The notes beneath the pieces are model-generated. The model saw nothing but the letters and a program-made list of their open reading frames with translations. It did not search any database and had not been told where the DNA came from. Position numbers and translations under genes: made by a program. This document shows, piece after piece, positions 21,442 to 34,816 of a stretch of 64,000 nt of DNA. The stretch is from contig NC_035162.2 in assembly GCF_001659605.2 (NCBI RefSeq), positions 31,438,153 through 31,502,152 on the forward strand. Direction: 5' to 3'. The stretch is from Manihot esculenta. Its lineage: Eukaryota > Streptophyta > Magnoliopsida > Malpighiales > Euphorbiaceae. Positions within the stretch are counted from its first letter, which is position 1, and the number at the start of each line of letters is the position of its first letter.

Positions 21442-21965
21442 TACTCCGACGCTCAAGTCAGTATACTGAAGAATAGCGTGAATGTAATGAATTGTTTAGA
21501 ACTTGATTAGTGTAAGAGAATAATATACTTATGCCTCTGTAATCCTTCTTTTATACTGTAAGAAGATGAAGATAAATATAACATTTCCTGATAAACCAGT
21601 AATGATGTGGCTAACTGTTTGATAAGAAATATTGCCAGCTAATAGGTTAGTGATCTCGCGATTACAGGCGTAATAGGGATATTCTGGACTGTGTCTGATA
21701 ATGGTAACTTTGTATCAAGACTCAACCTATCCAGGAGATGACGATTCTTGATGTTGAATCGTGTGTTAAGATGTCCAGCTCTTCCTTTCTACAAGTGGGG
21801 CCGCATTACTCGCTTATCAAATCCTTGCCATGTGTCCCTGTCCATATAGTGACAGCTCATGACTTACTTTGGACGACTTTTGTGTAGCATCAGAAGTCCC
21901 CCTGCTGGTCTTCGATTATTCGAATTCGAAGGTGATAGCTATTCTCATGATTTGGGGCATGTGGC
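21442..21965 (+). other. Host sequence G, piece 1 (between A and B)
   Basis: Not related to the Tekay-like elements. Begins TACTCCGACGCTCAAGTCAG, a phrase common in LTRs of Tat/RIRE2-like plant elements. No frame is open. It is interpreted as the LTR or leader of G, whose coding part lies at 52753-54210. The assignment of this piece to G rests on the target duplications on either side, not on sequence identity. Confidence 0.45.
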
Positions 21966-24171
21966 TGTAACGACCCGAAAATCGGACCGCTACCGGCGCT
22001 AGGATCCAGGTCGACTTAAGGCCGCCGGGACCCGTAGCAAGCCTGACATGTAACCTGTAAACCTGATTAATCCCATACATGATCAACAACATACATAAAA
22101 ATTAAAACTTTTCTTTCATACATTCTATCATACACCAAACTCAACCTGTGCATGCACTGAACATAGTCATAATCATAAACTTGACCCCTCTGTGGGATCT
22201 CATCAATGCCCCCAATGGGTGGCATAACATGTGTTGAGTTGGTTTACATCTACATCATAAAACATCTAAGATCATGTAATAAAAGAGATAACAACATCCA
22301 TAGGGTCAAGCACAACTTCTAATCCTCAATATCATTATACATAACATGACTATTCAAACTTTACATCATCTTACAAATTGTCATGTCCACTTTCTATCTA
22401 TTACAAACACATGACTTTACTCTTCTTGACTTCTCTGTCTAGCCCGTACCTGCAATCCTGAGGGATTAGGGAAAAGGGGTGAGCTACTAGAGCCCAGTGA
22501 GCAGAATAATGAAAAATAACATTTAAAATCTCATGCCATCATGTAATGCAACACATCACAACAAATCACATCTCGGATGCTATTGTCACCAATAGTCCTC
22601 TACATTCCAAAGTGCCGGGACGTAGAATGGGTCAACCGGTCTTTCTCTTAACATAACATAACATAGCATTCCAATGTGCCAGGGACGTAGAATGGGTACA
22701 ACCTGGACTTTCTCTTACATCGTGCCAGGGACGTAGAATGGGTACAACCTGGACTTCCATACCGTATCATGCCGTAACATCATCATATCATATGAGGACT
22801 AAAGGATCATCCAATAACCAATCCACATCAACATCATAAATGCAATGCAACATATTCGTGAATTCTAATGCAAACAACCTAATCCATCACATGGCATTCA
22901 TGATGCATGAACATGCTCAAAACTTTATAATTTATTTACTTTCAATCGTAAAGGTTTATTCTACTCACTTCTTGGCTAGCTCCGACAAAGACTGATGCAG
23001 CTAACTCACTGCTGGGGTCCTCGGTTCCTTGGGTCCGAACCTACACAGGTGGACTCAAATTAGGGACCAAACAACTAGAACATAGCTCTAAAAACATCCC
23101 CCAAAAACCCCCTAAAACACCTCAAAACAATCATGCAAAGACATGCAAAGGAAGGCTGAACAGAGCAGGTTCGGCGGCACCTTCGGCGGCCGAAAGTCCC
23201 AGACAGAGACGAAAGTCTCTTTTCGGGGGCAGGCTTCGGTAGCCGAAAGGCTTGCCTCCCCAGCCATGTTCGGCGGCCGAAAGTCCTTCGGCTGCCGAAC
23301 CTAGTTTCTGCCAAAGGGCAGAAACTTGGCTCCTCTTGCGTCCAATGCCTCCCAAACCTTATAAACATGCATAATCCTATTCTACAACACACATACTCAA
23401 GCATACAAGTTCCTAGGGGCTTCAAACCAACTAAAACCCCATCTACAACACATCAAACAACACGAATCCAACATACATTTCCCATAATCCAACAAAAACC
23501 CAAAAACTCATAAAACCCTACACATGCATTTCTTCTTCAAGAATCAACTTAAAACTTGTTAAAAACATATAGTGAGCTCAAGATCGTCCCTTACCTCTTG
23601 AAGTTCGAGAGGAAAACGACCCTAGCTCGAAGATGGGAGAGATTTGAGTTCTTGAACCTCAAAGCTCCAAAACTTGCTTTAAACTCGAAAATCTTCAAAA
23701 CAAGGTGAAAACTCATAAGAAAAACATGAAAACTTGAAGGGAGAAGCTCAAAACAGAGGAGGGGCGGTGGAGATTTCACCTTGGCCGAAAACGGGAAGAA
23801 AAGCTTGCCCGTTTCGGCCATGGGGTCCTTTTATAGGGCTGTCCTTACCACCTTTCGGCGGCCTAACGTGCCCCCACAGCGCATGCAAGTTCGGCGGCCG
23901 AACCTTGGCTGATTTAAACAAGGCTTTCAGAAGCCTAAAGCGCTCCCAAAACCTCCCCATGTTCGGCGGCCGAACATGACTTTCGGCGGCCGAACCTGGC
24001 AAAGTCTCCAAGGCCCTCTCCACTCAAAACTTGGATTTATTTTCATTAAAAACCATAAAATACATCAAAACATTTTAAGAAAATATGGTTTTACCCTTCT
24101 AGAGGTCTCCGACATCCAAGATTCCACCGGACGATAGGAATTACGATACCGGAGTCTAGCCGGGTATTACA
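21966..24171 (-). repeat. 3' LTR of element B
   Basis: 2206 bp from TGTAACGACCCGAAAATCGG to GCCGGGTATTACA, read on plus. Pairs with 34817-37025: the first 230 bp are identical. Contains the ladder at 22610-22760, hairpin motifs at 23170-23300 and 23890-23995, and a minus-strand TATA box at 23829-23835. Confidence 0.9.
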
Positions 24172-24189
24172 TTCTCCCCCCCCCCCTTA
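24172..24189 (-). other. Polypurine tract of element B
   Basis: The pyrimidine run TTCTCCCCCCCCCCCCTT next to the 3' LTR is a polypurine tract on the coding strand, where second-strand synthesis is primed. Confidence 0.8.
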
Positions 24190-24190
24190 A

Positions 24191-24212
24191 GAACATTCGT
24201 CCCCGAATGTTC
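24191..24212 (-). other. Conserved hairpin beside the polypurine tract
   Basis: GAACATTCG and CGAATGTTC form a perfect 9-bp stem around four bases. The same stem occurs in D (44817-44838) and, with one change, in C (30246-30267), always just before the polypurine tract. Confidence 0.75.
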
Positions 24213-24283
24213 CTCAACTAGCACATAGTATGGCATACACATATCATACATACAAAACACATAAAACTCACAAGGAACAAACC

Positions 24284-25415
24284 TCAGAAAAGATAAGGGT
24301 ATTGCTGGAGCATGGACTCCCGTGTCTCCCAAGTGCATTCTTCCATATTGTGGTGGTTCCACAGGACTTTCACCATCGGGATTTCCTTGTTTCTCAGCTT
24401 TCTGATCTGGGTGTCTATGATCCGCACTGGCTGCTCAACATAGGTGAGATCCTCTTGGATCTCCACATTAGGCTCACTAAGAACCTTGCCCGGATCTGAC
24501 ACAAACTTCCTCAACATTGAAACATGGAAAACCGGATGGATTCTTTCCATTGAAGCAGGCAAATCTAGCTTGTACGACACATTCCCAATCTTCTGCAAGA
24601 TTTCAAAGGGTCCGATGTATCGTGGGGCTAGTTTACCTTTCTTCCCAAAGCGAACCACTCCTTTCATAGGAGACACCTTGAGCAATACCAGATCCCCCTC
24701 CTGAAACTCTACTTGCCGTCTGCGGATGTCTGCATAACTCTTCTGTCTGCTTGCAGCAGTCTTGATCCTCTCTCTGATTACGGGTACCACCCTGCTGGTA
24801 ATCTCTACTAGCTCAGGCCCTGCCAAGGCCTTTTCTCCATCTTCTTCCCAGCAAACAGGTGACCTGCACTTCCTTCCATATAAAGCTTCATATGGAGCCA
24901 TCCCGATGCTAGCATGATGGCTGTTATTGTAGGCAAACTCCACCAAAGGTAGATGCTGCCTCCAAGAACCGCCAAAATCCAGCACACACATTCTAAGCAT
25001 ATCCTCTATCGTCTGGATGGTCCTCTCCGACTGTCTGTCCGTCTGTGGATGGAAAGCAGTGCTAAAATCCAACCTGGTACCCATGGCATTCTGCAGACTC
25101 CGCCAAAACCTGGAGGTGAACTGGGGCCCTCTATCTGACACTATTGAAACAGGAACCCCATGCAATCTGACGATCTCATCTACATACACCTGCGCCAACT
25201 TGTCCATAGAATAGCCACTCCTGACAGGGATGAAGTGAGCAGATTTGGTGAGTCTGTCCACAATCACCCATATGGAGTCCAATCTGTTGGACGTTGCCGG
25301 TAACCCCACTATGAAGTCCATAGCTATATTCTCCCATTTCCACTCTGGAATAGGTAGCGGGTTAAGCATTCCAGCCGGCTTCTAATGTTCCAGCTTCACC
25401 CTCTGACACACTTCG
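24284..25415 (-). pseudogene. Integrase core and chromodomain of element B (3' part of pol)
   Basis: Minus-strand frame beginning at the integrase region [19 protein letters not shown], with catalytic motifs MDFIVG, SDRGPQF and a GRQSE-type block (here TDRQSER, where relatives have TDGQSER). It runs through the integrase C-terminus ([29 protein letters not shown]) to the chromodomain ([16 protein letters not shown]) and ends QYPYLF. Integrase inserts new copies, and the chromodomain is thought to bind marked chromatin. Codon 25384-25382 is TAG where H has CAG. Upstream of it the frame is cut at 25416 by the LTR of element C. The rest of this pol lies beyond the insertion. Confidence 0.85.
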
Positions 25416-25984
25416 TGTAACGACCCGAAAATCGGACCGCTACCGGCGCTAGGATCCAGATCGGCTTAAGGCTGCCGGGACTTGTAGCAAGCCTGACATG
25501 TAACCTGTAAACCTGTTTAATCCCATACATGATCAACAACATACATAAAAATTAAAACTTTTCTTTCATACATTCTATCATACGCCAAACTCAACCTGTG
25601 CATGCACTGAACATAATCATCATCATAAACTTGACCCCTCTATGGGATCTCATCAATGCCCCCAATGGGTGGCATAACATGTGTTGAGTTGGCTAACATA
25701 GTCATCAATAAACATTAAGATCATGTAACAAAAAGGGATTACAACATCTATAGGGTCAAGCACAACTTCTAATCCTCAATATCATTATACATAACATAAC
25801 TATTCAGTTATACATCATCTTACAATTTATCATGTCCACTTTCTAACTATTACAATTACAAGACTTTACTCTTCTTGACTTCTCTGTCTAGCCCATACCT
25901 GCAATCCTGGGGGATTAGGGAAAAGGGGTGAGCTACTAGAGCCCAGTGAGCAGAATAATAGAAAACACCATTTAAATCTCATGC

Positions 25985-28473
25985 TGTAACGACCCGAAAA
26001 TCCGGACCACTACCGGCGCTAGGATCCAGATCGGCATAAGGCTGCCGGGACCCGTAGCAAGCCTACTATGCATCCTGTACAGCTGGTATAATCCCAAACA
26101 TGATCAAACATATCCATAAAACATTTAAAACTTTACCTTTAACCAGTTTGACCTGTGTATGCACTATGACTGAACTCATAGAACCCCTAGGGTCAGCATA
26201 CCCTATGTCAAACTCGGTCCATCACATGTAACAACATAAAATAAAACTCATGTACAAAGGGATTATCCAACTCGGGCCAAGCACAATACTATAACTCTGA
26301 ACATATAACATAATATCATTATGCAATACAACTCTTTTTACAACAATACATAACCTTACATTACATCATGTCCACTACTATTCTATTACATAAACATGAC
26401 CATGGACGTAACCTGCTGATCTCCTGACTATCTCTGACCCTGCAAACCTGGGGTTAGGGGAGAGGGGTGAGCTAAAAAGCCCAGTGAGCAGAAACCATAG
26501 AAGAAAACAGTTCATTTTAACGTATGCTATCATGGAATGCGTCACATCACAAATATATCACTTCAAGGATGAATCTGTCACCAATAGCCCTCTACATATC
26601 AATCTCGTACCATAACAAGTCAACAATACTCTATGCCAGGGGCGATACGGCTACGCCTGGACTTCATATGCTCTATGCCAGGGGCGATACGGCCACACCT
26701 GGACTTCTCATGCTCTATGCCAGGGGCGATACGGCCACACCTGGACTTCTCATCTCATATCATATCGTACATGCCATATCATATCATTCCATATCATGTC
26801 ATAACATACTGAGGGCTAGAGGATCATCCAGTATCCATCCACATCATTGTCATCGTATTATGCAATGCATCATATTCGTGAATTCTAATGCAAACAACCT
26901 ATTGCATAACATGGTATTCATGATGCATGAACATGCTTGAACATGCTGAAAACATTTGATTTAAAACATAATTATTAGTTCCACTCACCTCTGGCTAGCT
27001 CTGGACTAACTCTGAAGCAGCTAACACTGCTAAACACCTCGGTTCCTCGGGTCCGATCCTACACAGGTGGACTCCAGTGAGGTGCCAAACATACTCTAAA
27101 CAACTCATAAACAACTACCCAAAAACCCTCTAAAGCATCACTTAAACATGCATAGAAAACACTCAAGGAAAGGCTGGACAGGGCACTTTCGGCGGCACCT
27201 TCGGCGGCCGAAAGTCCTATACAGAGACGAAAGTCAGGCAGGTTCGACGGCACCTTCGGCGGCCAAACCCTCTCTCCAGAGACGAAAGTCAGGCACTTTC
27301 GGCGGCCGAACATTATCTTCGGCGGCCGAAAGTCTGCTTTCAAGCCAAAACTCAACTTTCGGGGGCAAGGTTAGGCGGCCAATCCCTGCATCCTGAGGCA
27401 GGTTCGGCGGCCGAAACCACCTTTGGCGGCCGAACCTGAGTTCATCCAGAACTCAGCCTTTGTGCATTTCAAGCCTCCCAAACCTTCCATACACCCCAAA
27501 ACAAGCACCCAACTTCTCAAACACATGCATACATCCTTAACCATGCACAAAGGAGCTCAAACAAGCTTAAACTCCCAAAAACAACATCTAAAGCATACAT
27601 AGATAGTTTATGACCCACATAGGCCAAAACCATCAAAACAAACCAAACCTCACATACTCTTTCCCAATCATGCATACTCTCTCCCATAAGCTCAAGGGGC
27701 TTGAACCTAACTTAAACCCCAACACCAACATCACAAGAACATACATTATCATACATTGGGCATAAAACCCACATAAACCCTAACATGCATATCTACCCAT
27801 ACTCAACCATCAAAACCTCTTAAAACTCACTTAAAACTTCATGAAACATAAAAGAAAGCATAGATCCACACTTACCTCTTGAAGATCGAGGGTTTGTGCG
27901 AGCTCTAACTTGGAGATGGGAGGAAACTACTCCTTGGGTCTCCAAGCTCCCAAAACTTTGATCTAAGCTTGAAAACTCTTCAAAACAACCATGGAACTCA
28001 TAAAAATACGAAGGAGATGAAGAGAAAACATGAAAATGACCAAAGGAGGACATGAACACACCTGAGTTCGAGAATGGGGAGAAATCTCGCCCATTTTCGG
28101 TCTGAGGGGCTTTTATAGGTGGCCAGCCAAACCTCATTCGGCGGCCTAACGTGCATGCAAAACACCCCCATGTTCGGCGGTCGAACCTGGTTTGTTCAAA
28201 CAAGGCTTTCGGAGGCCAAAAGCACTCCCGAAACCTTCCCATGTTCGGCGGCCGAACTTCACTTTCGGCGGCCGAACCTGGCAAAAACCTCCTTGGTCTT
28301 TTCTTTTCAAAACTCACTTCTTTTTCATTTAAAACCATGAAATCAGTAAAAATAATTTTAGAAATCACATTTTACCCCTCTAGAAGACTCTGGCATCATC
28401 AAGATTCCATATTCCAACGGAGATTCCGCCAGAAGGTAGGGATTCCGATGCCGGAATCTAGCCGGGTATTACA
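25985..28473 (-). repeat. Solo LTR nested in the LTR of element C
   Basis: 2489 bp, TGTAACGACCCGAAAATCC... to ...GCCGGGTATTACA, with a perfect CATGC duplication (25980-25984 and 28474-28478). No internal region remains, which is the usual result of recombination between the two LTRs of a full element. It has a three-unit ladder with a 42-bp period (26629-26754), hairpin motifs at 27185-27440 and 28135-28285, and a minus-strand TATA box at 28111-28117. Confidence 0.92.
26629..26754. repeat. Three 42-bp tandem units with CCAGG...CCTGG brackets
   Basis: Units start at 26629, 26671 and 26713 with CTCTATGCCAGGGGCGATAC and contain CCTGGACTTC. The second and third are identical up to the last bases. 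This is the local version of a ladder found at the same place in every LTR of the family. Confidence 0.9.
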
Positions 28474-30230
28474 CATGCCATCATGTAATGCAACACATCA
28501 CAACAAATCACATCTCAGATGGTATTGTCACCAATAGTCCTCTACATTCCAAAGTGCCGGGACGTAGAATGGGTACAACCGGTCTTTCTCTTAACATAAC
28601 ATATCATACATACCAATGTGCCAGGGACATAGAATGGGTACAACCTGGACTTTCTCTTATATAGTGCCAGGGACGTAGAATGGGTACAACCTGGACTTCC
28701 ATACCGTATCATGCCATAACAACATCATATCATATGAGGACTAAAGGGTCATCCAATAACCAATCCACATTAACATCATAAATGCAATGCAACATATTCA
28801 TGAGTTCTAATGCAAACAACCTAATTCATCACATGGCATTCATGATGCATGAACATGCTCGACTGTACAATTCATTTGCTTTAAAACATAAAGGTTTATT
28901 CTACTCACCTCTGGCGAAGCTCTACTGACTCAGAAGCAGCTGAACTCACTGCTGGGGTCCTCGGTTCCTCGGGTCCGAACCTACACAGGTGGACTCAAAT
29001 GAGGGACCAAACAACTAGAACATAACTCTAAAAACATCCCCCAAAAACCCCCTAAAACACCTCAAAATAATCATGCAAAAACATGCAAAGAAAGGCTGGA
29101 CAGGGCACTTTCGGCGGCAGGTTCGGCGGCCGAAAGTCCCTCCAGAGCCGAAAGTCAGGCAAGTTCGGCGGCACCTTCGGCGGCCGAAACTCCCAGACAG
29201 AGGCGAAACTCATGCATGTTCGGCGGCACTTTCGGCGGCCGAAACTCCCGGACAGAGGCGAAAGTCCTCTTTCGGGGGCAAGCTTCGGCAGCCGAATGCT
29301 GCCTCCACAAGAGGGTTCGGCGGCCGAAAGTTCCTTCGGCTGCCGAACCTGGTTTCTCCCAGAATGGCAGAAACTCAGTTCTTCTATGCATATTTGCCTC
29401 CAAAACTTCCAACATGCATATAACTCATTCAAATCATGCGAATATATATACATTGGCTCCTAGGGGCTTCAAACTAACTTAAACCCCAACTACAACACAC
29501 AACAACAACACATTGCTCAAAAACACAACATAAACTCAAAAACCTAACTATGAGCTAAACATGCATTCTACCCCATAGATCTTGCATAAAATTTACTTTA
29601 AACATGAAATGAGCTTAAGATCGGCTCTTACCTCTTGAAGATCGAGAGAGAGACGTCCTAAACTTGGAGGTGGGAGATTTTTGAGTTCTTGAACCTCAAA
29701 GCTCCAAAACTTACTTTAAACTCGAAAATCTTCAAAACAAAGCAAAAACTTGTGAAAATCTTGAAAGATTTGAAGGAAAAACTCAAGGATTGGTGAGGAA
29801 CGGCGGAGAGCTCACCTTGGCCGATAATGGGGAGAAAAACTCGCCCGTTTTCGGCTAAGGGACCCTTTTATAGTGGCTGGCCAGGCCACGTTCGGGGGCC
29901 GAACGTGCCTCCGCATGCATGCCATGTTTGGCGGCTGAACTTAAGGTTCGGCGGCCGAACCTGGACTTTCCTCAACCTATGCCTTCGGGGGCCTATGGCA
30001 CACCCGAAATGCCTGCACGTTCGGCGGCCGAACTTGAGTTTCGGCGGCCGAACCTGAGTTTTCCTCCAAGGGTGTTTTTATTCAAAAACTCATTTCCTCT
30101 TTACTTAATATCATCAAAAACATTAAAACATTTTAAGAAAGCATGGTTTTACCCCTTCTAGAGGTCTCCGACATCCGAGATTCCACCGGACGGTAGGAAT
30201 TCCGATACCGAAGTCTAGCCGAGTATTACA

Positions 30231-30267
30231 TTCTCCCCCCCTTAAGAACATTTGTCCCCGAATGTTC
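30231..30267 (-). other. Polypurine tract and hairpin of element C
   Basis: TTCTCCCCCCCTTAA (polypurine on the coding strand) followed by GAACATTTG...CGAATGTTC. The stem has one mismatch compared with B and D. Confidence 0.75.
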
Positions 30268-30338
30268 CTCAACTAGCAGATAGCATGGCATACACATATC
30301 AAACATACAAAGCACATAAAACTCACAAGGAACAAACC

Positions 30339-33300
30339 TCAGAAAAGATAAGGATATTGCTGGAGCATGGACTCCTGTGTCTCCCAAGTGCATTCTTCCA
30401 TATTGTGGTGGTTCCACAGGACTTTCACCATCGGGATTTCCTTGTTTCTCAGCTTCCTGATCTGGGTGTCTAGGATCCGTATTGGCTGCTCAACATAGGT
30501 GAGATCTTCTTGGATCTCCACATCAGGCTCACTAAGAACCTTGCCCGGATCTGACACGAACTTTCTCAACATGGAAACATGAAAAACCGGATGGATTCTT
30601 TCCATTGAAGCAGGTAAATCTAGCTTGTATGACACATTCCCAATCTTTTGCAAGACTTCAAAGGGTCTGATGTATCGTGGAGCCAATTTACCTTTCCTTC
30701 CGAACCGAACCACTCCTTTCATTGGAGACACCTTGAGCAATACCAGATCCCCCTCCTGAAACTCTACCTGCCGTCTGCGGATGTCTGCATAACTCTTCTG
30801 TCTGCTTGCAGCAGTCTTGATTCTTTCTCTGATTATGGGTACCAGCCTGCTGGTAATCTCTATTAGCTCAGGCCCTGCCAAGGCCTTTTCTCCAACTTCT
30901 TCCCAGCAAACAGGTGACCTGCACTTCCTTCCATATAAAGCTTCATATGGAGCCATCCCGATGCTAGCATGATGGCTGTTATTGTAGGCAAACTCCACCA
31001 AAGGTAGATGTTGCCTTCAAGAACCGCCAAAGTCTAGCACACACATTCTAAGCATATCCTTGATAGTCTGGATGGTCCTTTCGGACTGTCCGTCCGTTTG
31101 GGGGTGGAAGGCAGTACTGAAATCCAACCTAGTACCCATGGCATTCTGCAGACTCCGCCAAAATCTGGAGGTGAACTGGGGCCCTCTATCAGACACTATT
31201 GAAACAGGAACCCCATGCAGCCTGACGATCTCATCAATATACACCTGCGCCAACTTGTCCACAGAGTAGCCACTCCTGACAGGGATGAAGTGAGCAGATT
31301 TGGTGAGTCTGTCCACAATCACCCATATGGAGTCCAATCTGTTGGACGTCGCCGGTAACCCCACTACGAAGTCCATAGCTATATTCTCCCATTTCCACTA
31401 TGGAATAGGTAGTGGGTTAAGCATTCCAGCCGGCTTCTGATGTTCCAGCTTCACCCTCTGACACACTTCGCAGGCTGACACAAACTGTGCCACTTCTTTC
31501 TTCATCGCTCGCCACCAATAAACTTTCTTCAAATCTTGATACATCTTGGTGGCTCCGGGGTGAACGCTGTATCTTGCATTATGAGCCTCTCTCATAATGT
31601 CTCCTTTTAGACCTATGTCATCTGGTACACATAGTCGACTCCCATAGCGGAGGATCCCCTTGTTGTCAAATCTGAACTCACTATCTTTGCCTGACTGAAC
31701 AGTCCTGGCAATTTTCACTAACTCTGGGTCCTCATGCTGTTTCTGAGCCACTTGCTCCAGAAACACAGGTGTCACTCTAATTTGGGCCACTAAAGCACCT
31801 GTACCAGACAACTCCAACTGTAGACCTTCATCAATGAGCTTGTAAAACTCCTTCACCACTGGTCTCCTCTCTGCCGTGATGTGGGATAGACTGCCTAGTG
31901 ACTTCCGGCTTAGGGCGTCTGCCACGACATTCGCCTTACCCGGATGATACTGAATCTTGCAATCATAGTCACTCAACAGCTCTACCCATCTCCTCTGTCT
32001 CAAATTCAAATCTCTTTGACTCAGGATGTACTGCAGGCTCTTATGATCTGTAAAGATCTCACATTTTACCCCATAGATGTAGTGCCTCCACATCTTGAGT
32101 GTAAAGATTACTGCTGCCATCTCTAGGTCATGCGTGGGGTAATTCAACTCGTGCTTCTTCAGTTGTCTAGAAGCATAAGCAATCACCCTCTCATTCTGCA
32201 TTAGTACACAACCCAGTCCCACACGGGACGCATCACAGAAGACTGTAAAGTCCTCATCACTAGATGGCAGAGCTAACACTGGTGCTGAAGTCAACCTCTT
32301 CTTAAGCTCTTCAAAACTCTCTTCGCACTGGTCGGTCCACACAAACTTTTGATTCTTCCTGGTTAATCTGGTCAGAGAAGCTGCTATTTTCGAGAAGTCC
32401 TGAACGAACCTCCTGTAGTAACCTGCCAAACCCAAGAAACTCCTGATCTTCGTCACTGAAGTGGGTCTAGGCCAGTTAGCCACAGCTTCTACCTTCTTGG
32501 GGTCCACCTCTATCCCATTCTCTGACACTACATGCCCCAAGAACGAAATGCTCCTCAGCCAGAACTCACACTTGGAGAACTTGGCATACAAGCCATGCTC
32601 CTTCAAGGTCTGCAAAACCAACCGCAGATGATGGGCATGCTCCTCTGCATTCCTGGAATACACCAAGATATCATCTATGAAGACAATAACAAAGTGATCC
32701 AGGTATTGACTAAACACTCTGTTCATGAGATCCATGAATGCTGCAGGGGCGTTGGTTAACCCGAACGGCATTACAAGGAACTCAAAATGCCCATATCTGG
32801 TCCTGAAAGCTGTCTTCGGCACATCCTCCTCCCTTATCCTTAGCTGATGGTACCCCGATCTCAGATCTATTTTGGAGAAACAACCTGCTCCGGCTAGCTG
32901 GTCAAATAGATCGTCGATCCTAGGCAACGGGTACTTATTCTTGGTAGTGACTTTGTTCAACTGCCTGTAGTCGATACAAAGCCTAAGGGATCCATCCTTC
33001 TTTCTCACAAACAAAACTGGTGCACCCCAAGGTGAGGTGCTCGGTCGGATGAAGCCCTTTTCTACCAGCTCTTGCAACTGTTCCTTCAATTCTTTCAACT
33101 CGGCTGGAGCCATCCTGTAGGGAGGGATAGAGATCGGTCGGGTTCCAGGCATCAATTCTATCTCGAACTCTATCTCCCTAGCAGGTGGTAAACCTGGCAG
33201 CTCATCTGGGAAGACGTCTAGAAACTCTCTAACCACTGGCACCGAGGCGGGCTCTCTAACCTGACTGCTAAGCTCTCTCACATGAGCCAAATACCCCTGA

Positions 33301-33500
33301 CATCCCTTCCTAAGCAACCTACGAGCCTGAAGAGCTGATATCAGACCTCTAGGTGTACCCCTCCTGTCTCCCCTGAAGACAACCTCTGACCCATCCTGAC
33401 CTCTGAACTTGACTACCTTGTCCCTGCAGTCCAAGGTAGCACCATGGGTAGATAACCAGTCAATCCCTAGAATGACGTGGCACTGGCCTCCATTTTCCAA
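30339..33500 (-). pseudogene. pol of the B/C chimera: RT, RNase H, integrase, chromodomain
   Basis: A single minus-strand frame, broken by two nonsense codons. From 33500: late protease ([12 protein letters not shown]), RT with [25 protein letters not shown] and the active site [10 protein letters not shown], and RNase H ([24 protein letters not shown]). Then come the integrase zinc region ([11 protein letters not shown]...CEVCQRV), core ([21 protein letters not shown]) and C-terminus, and the chromodomain. Stops: TAG at 31400-31398 (GAG/GAA in relatives) and TGA at 31019-31017 (TGG in relatives). The N-terminal half of the protease with the active Asp is missing, because a deletion of about 0.76 kb joins gag to this frame. 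Which part derives from B and which from C cannot be told by eye. Confidence 0.85.
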
Positions 33501-34588
33501 GCCATATCCACTATGGCATGGAAGCTCTCCCTATCTGCTGACTGGATCAAGGAGGAATATCTGGAGTGGAGTTTCATGATATACCTCCTTGACCTTTTCT
33601 GGTCCGAGTCAAGATTTTGCCCTGCGAATGGCAATAGCTCCAATAATCTGTCTGTGAACTCCTCTACACCCATCTCATCAGTCTGCCTCAACTGCTCAAA
33701 CTCTATCATCTTCAGCTCCCTTGAACTATCTGGGAAAGCCCATCTTGCAAAATCGTTTGCAAACTCCTCCCAAGACATGCTGTCTACTCTCGGGTTCACA
33801 TAATTCTTGAACCACTCTCGTGCCTTCTTGCACTTAAGCGTGAACCCAGCCATCTGAATGGCTCTACTGTCATCAGCCCCAATCTCATCTGTGATCACCT
33901 TAACCCTTTCAAGATACACAAATGGGTCATCCCCTTTTTCATACTGAGGAGCACCCAGTTTCATGTAGTCGGTCATGTTGACCTTGCTCCCACTGGCTGA
34001 GCTAGGTCTAGAAGGTTGAGTAACTGGGGCTGCTGGTTCTGTAGGTGGTGGAGGTGGGGGTGCAGCATTCCCCGAGGTGGGGTTTGCCGGGTGAGGATAA
34101 AAGGGTGAGGGTGGATAAGCTGGGTACTGGGGGTGAGGTGGATAGAAAGGTGGATAAGGCATGTAGGTAGGGTAGGGGCTAAAGCTGGAGTAATCCGATG
34201 TGCCTCCCATCGGATACCCTGAACCCTGTGGGAAGGGTGGATAATGGGGTGGAAAACCATACCCCGAGGCCTGAGCGCCTCCCTGAGACTCCCCTGTCCC
34301 TTCTTCCGACATGCTGACATCCAGATTCCCATCCCTCCTCTGATCCTCTTCCATAACCTCCCTCACATCTGAAGAACTTCCTCCTCTATCTGTCCCCCTT
34401 CTGCTAGCATCAAAAGACCTTCTAGGGTCCCTTGACACTCTTTCTCTGCTTGATCTACATGACATTGCCCTAGGCAATGCAGGAGGACGGGCGCTCGTGC
34501 CCTCATCCTCAGGTGGTACTCCAGTCAATCTTGCTAATCGACGAGTTCCCCTCATCCTGTTTTCTGAAAGGCAGCACATAACAAGCAA
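33467..34588 (-). pseudogene. gag of the B/C chimera, truncated before the zinc knuckles
   Basis: Minus-strand frame. The family start ATG is at 34555 ([16 protein letters not shown]); the ATG at 34588 is upstream of the splice-like CTTTCAG. Capsid motifs [23 protein letters not shown] and EFEQLRQTDEMGVEEFTDRL are intact. After AWKMEASAT the sequence jumps to VILGIDWL of the protease in another frame. Relative to element H, about 0.76 kb is lost, including both zinc knuckles and the protease active site. Capsid could be made, but without nucleic-acid-binding knuckles or a protease. Confidence 0.85.
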
Positions 34589-34800
34589 ACATTAGCATCA
34601 TATGGTTCATGTGGGCACACATGAACCCTCATCACATACATCGCATATCATTAATGCACATGCATATAATCATGGCATTTCACATCATCATTCAAGACAG
34701 GACTCCACATCCTATCCTAGTGGACATGATTTTCCTATTGTGCTTGACCTTCTATAACATCTATGAGCCCGACACTCTAGGTCCGACCATATGAACCTAG

Positions 34801-34813
34801 GGCTCTGATACCA
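34801..34813 (-). other. Primer-binding site, element B
   Basis: GGCTCTGATACCA on plus, i.e. TGGTATCAGAGCC on the coding strand, three bases from the 5' LTR. Confidence 0.85.
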
Positions 34814-34816
34814 TTC

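Larger units (their letters stand above)
25416..30230 (-). repeat. 3' LTR of element C, interrupted by a solo LTR
   Basis: Left part 25416-25984, right part 28474-30230, about 2.3 kb once the insert and one duplicated CATGC are removed. It starts TGTAACGACCCGAAAATCGG inside B's pol after CTTCG and ends GAGTATTACA before its own polypurine tract (30231-30245). It differs from B's LTRs at many positions and is longer, so it belongs to another element. Hairpin motifs lie at 29105-29350 and 29890-30055, the ladder at 28555-28705. Confidence 0.85.

Noticed and set aside
26629..26754. CRISPR-like regular repeats
   Set aside because: Units are adjacent with no unique spacers and lie inside a plant LTR; they are ordinary tandem repeats.
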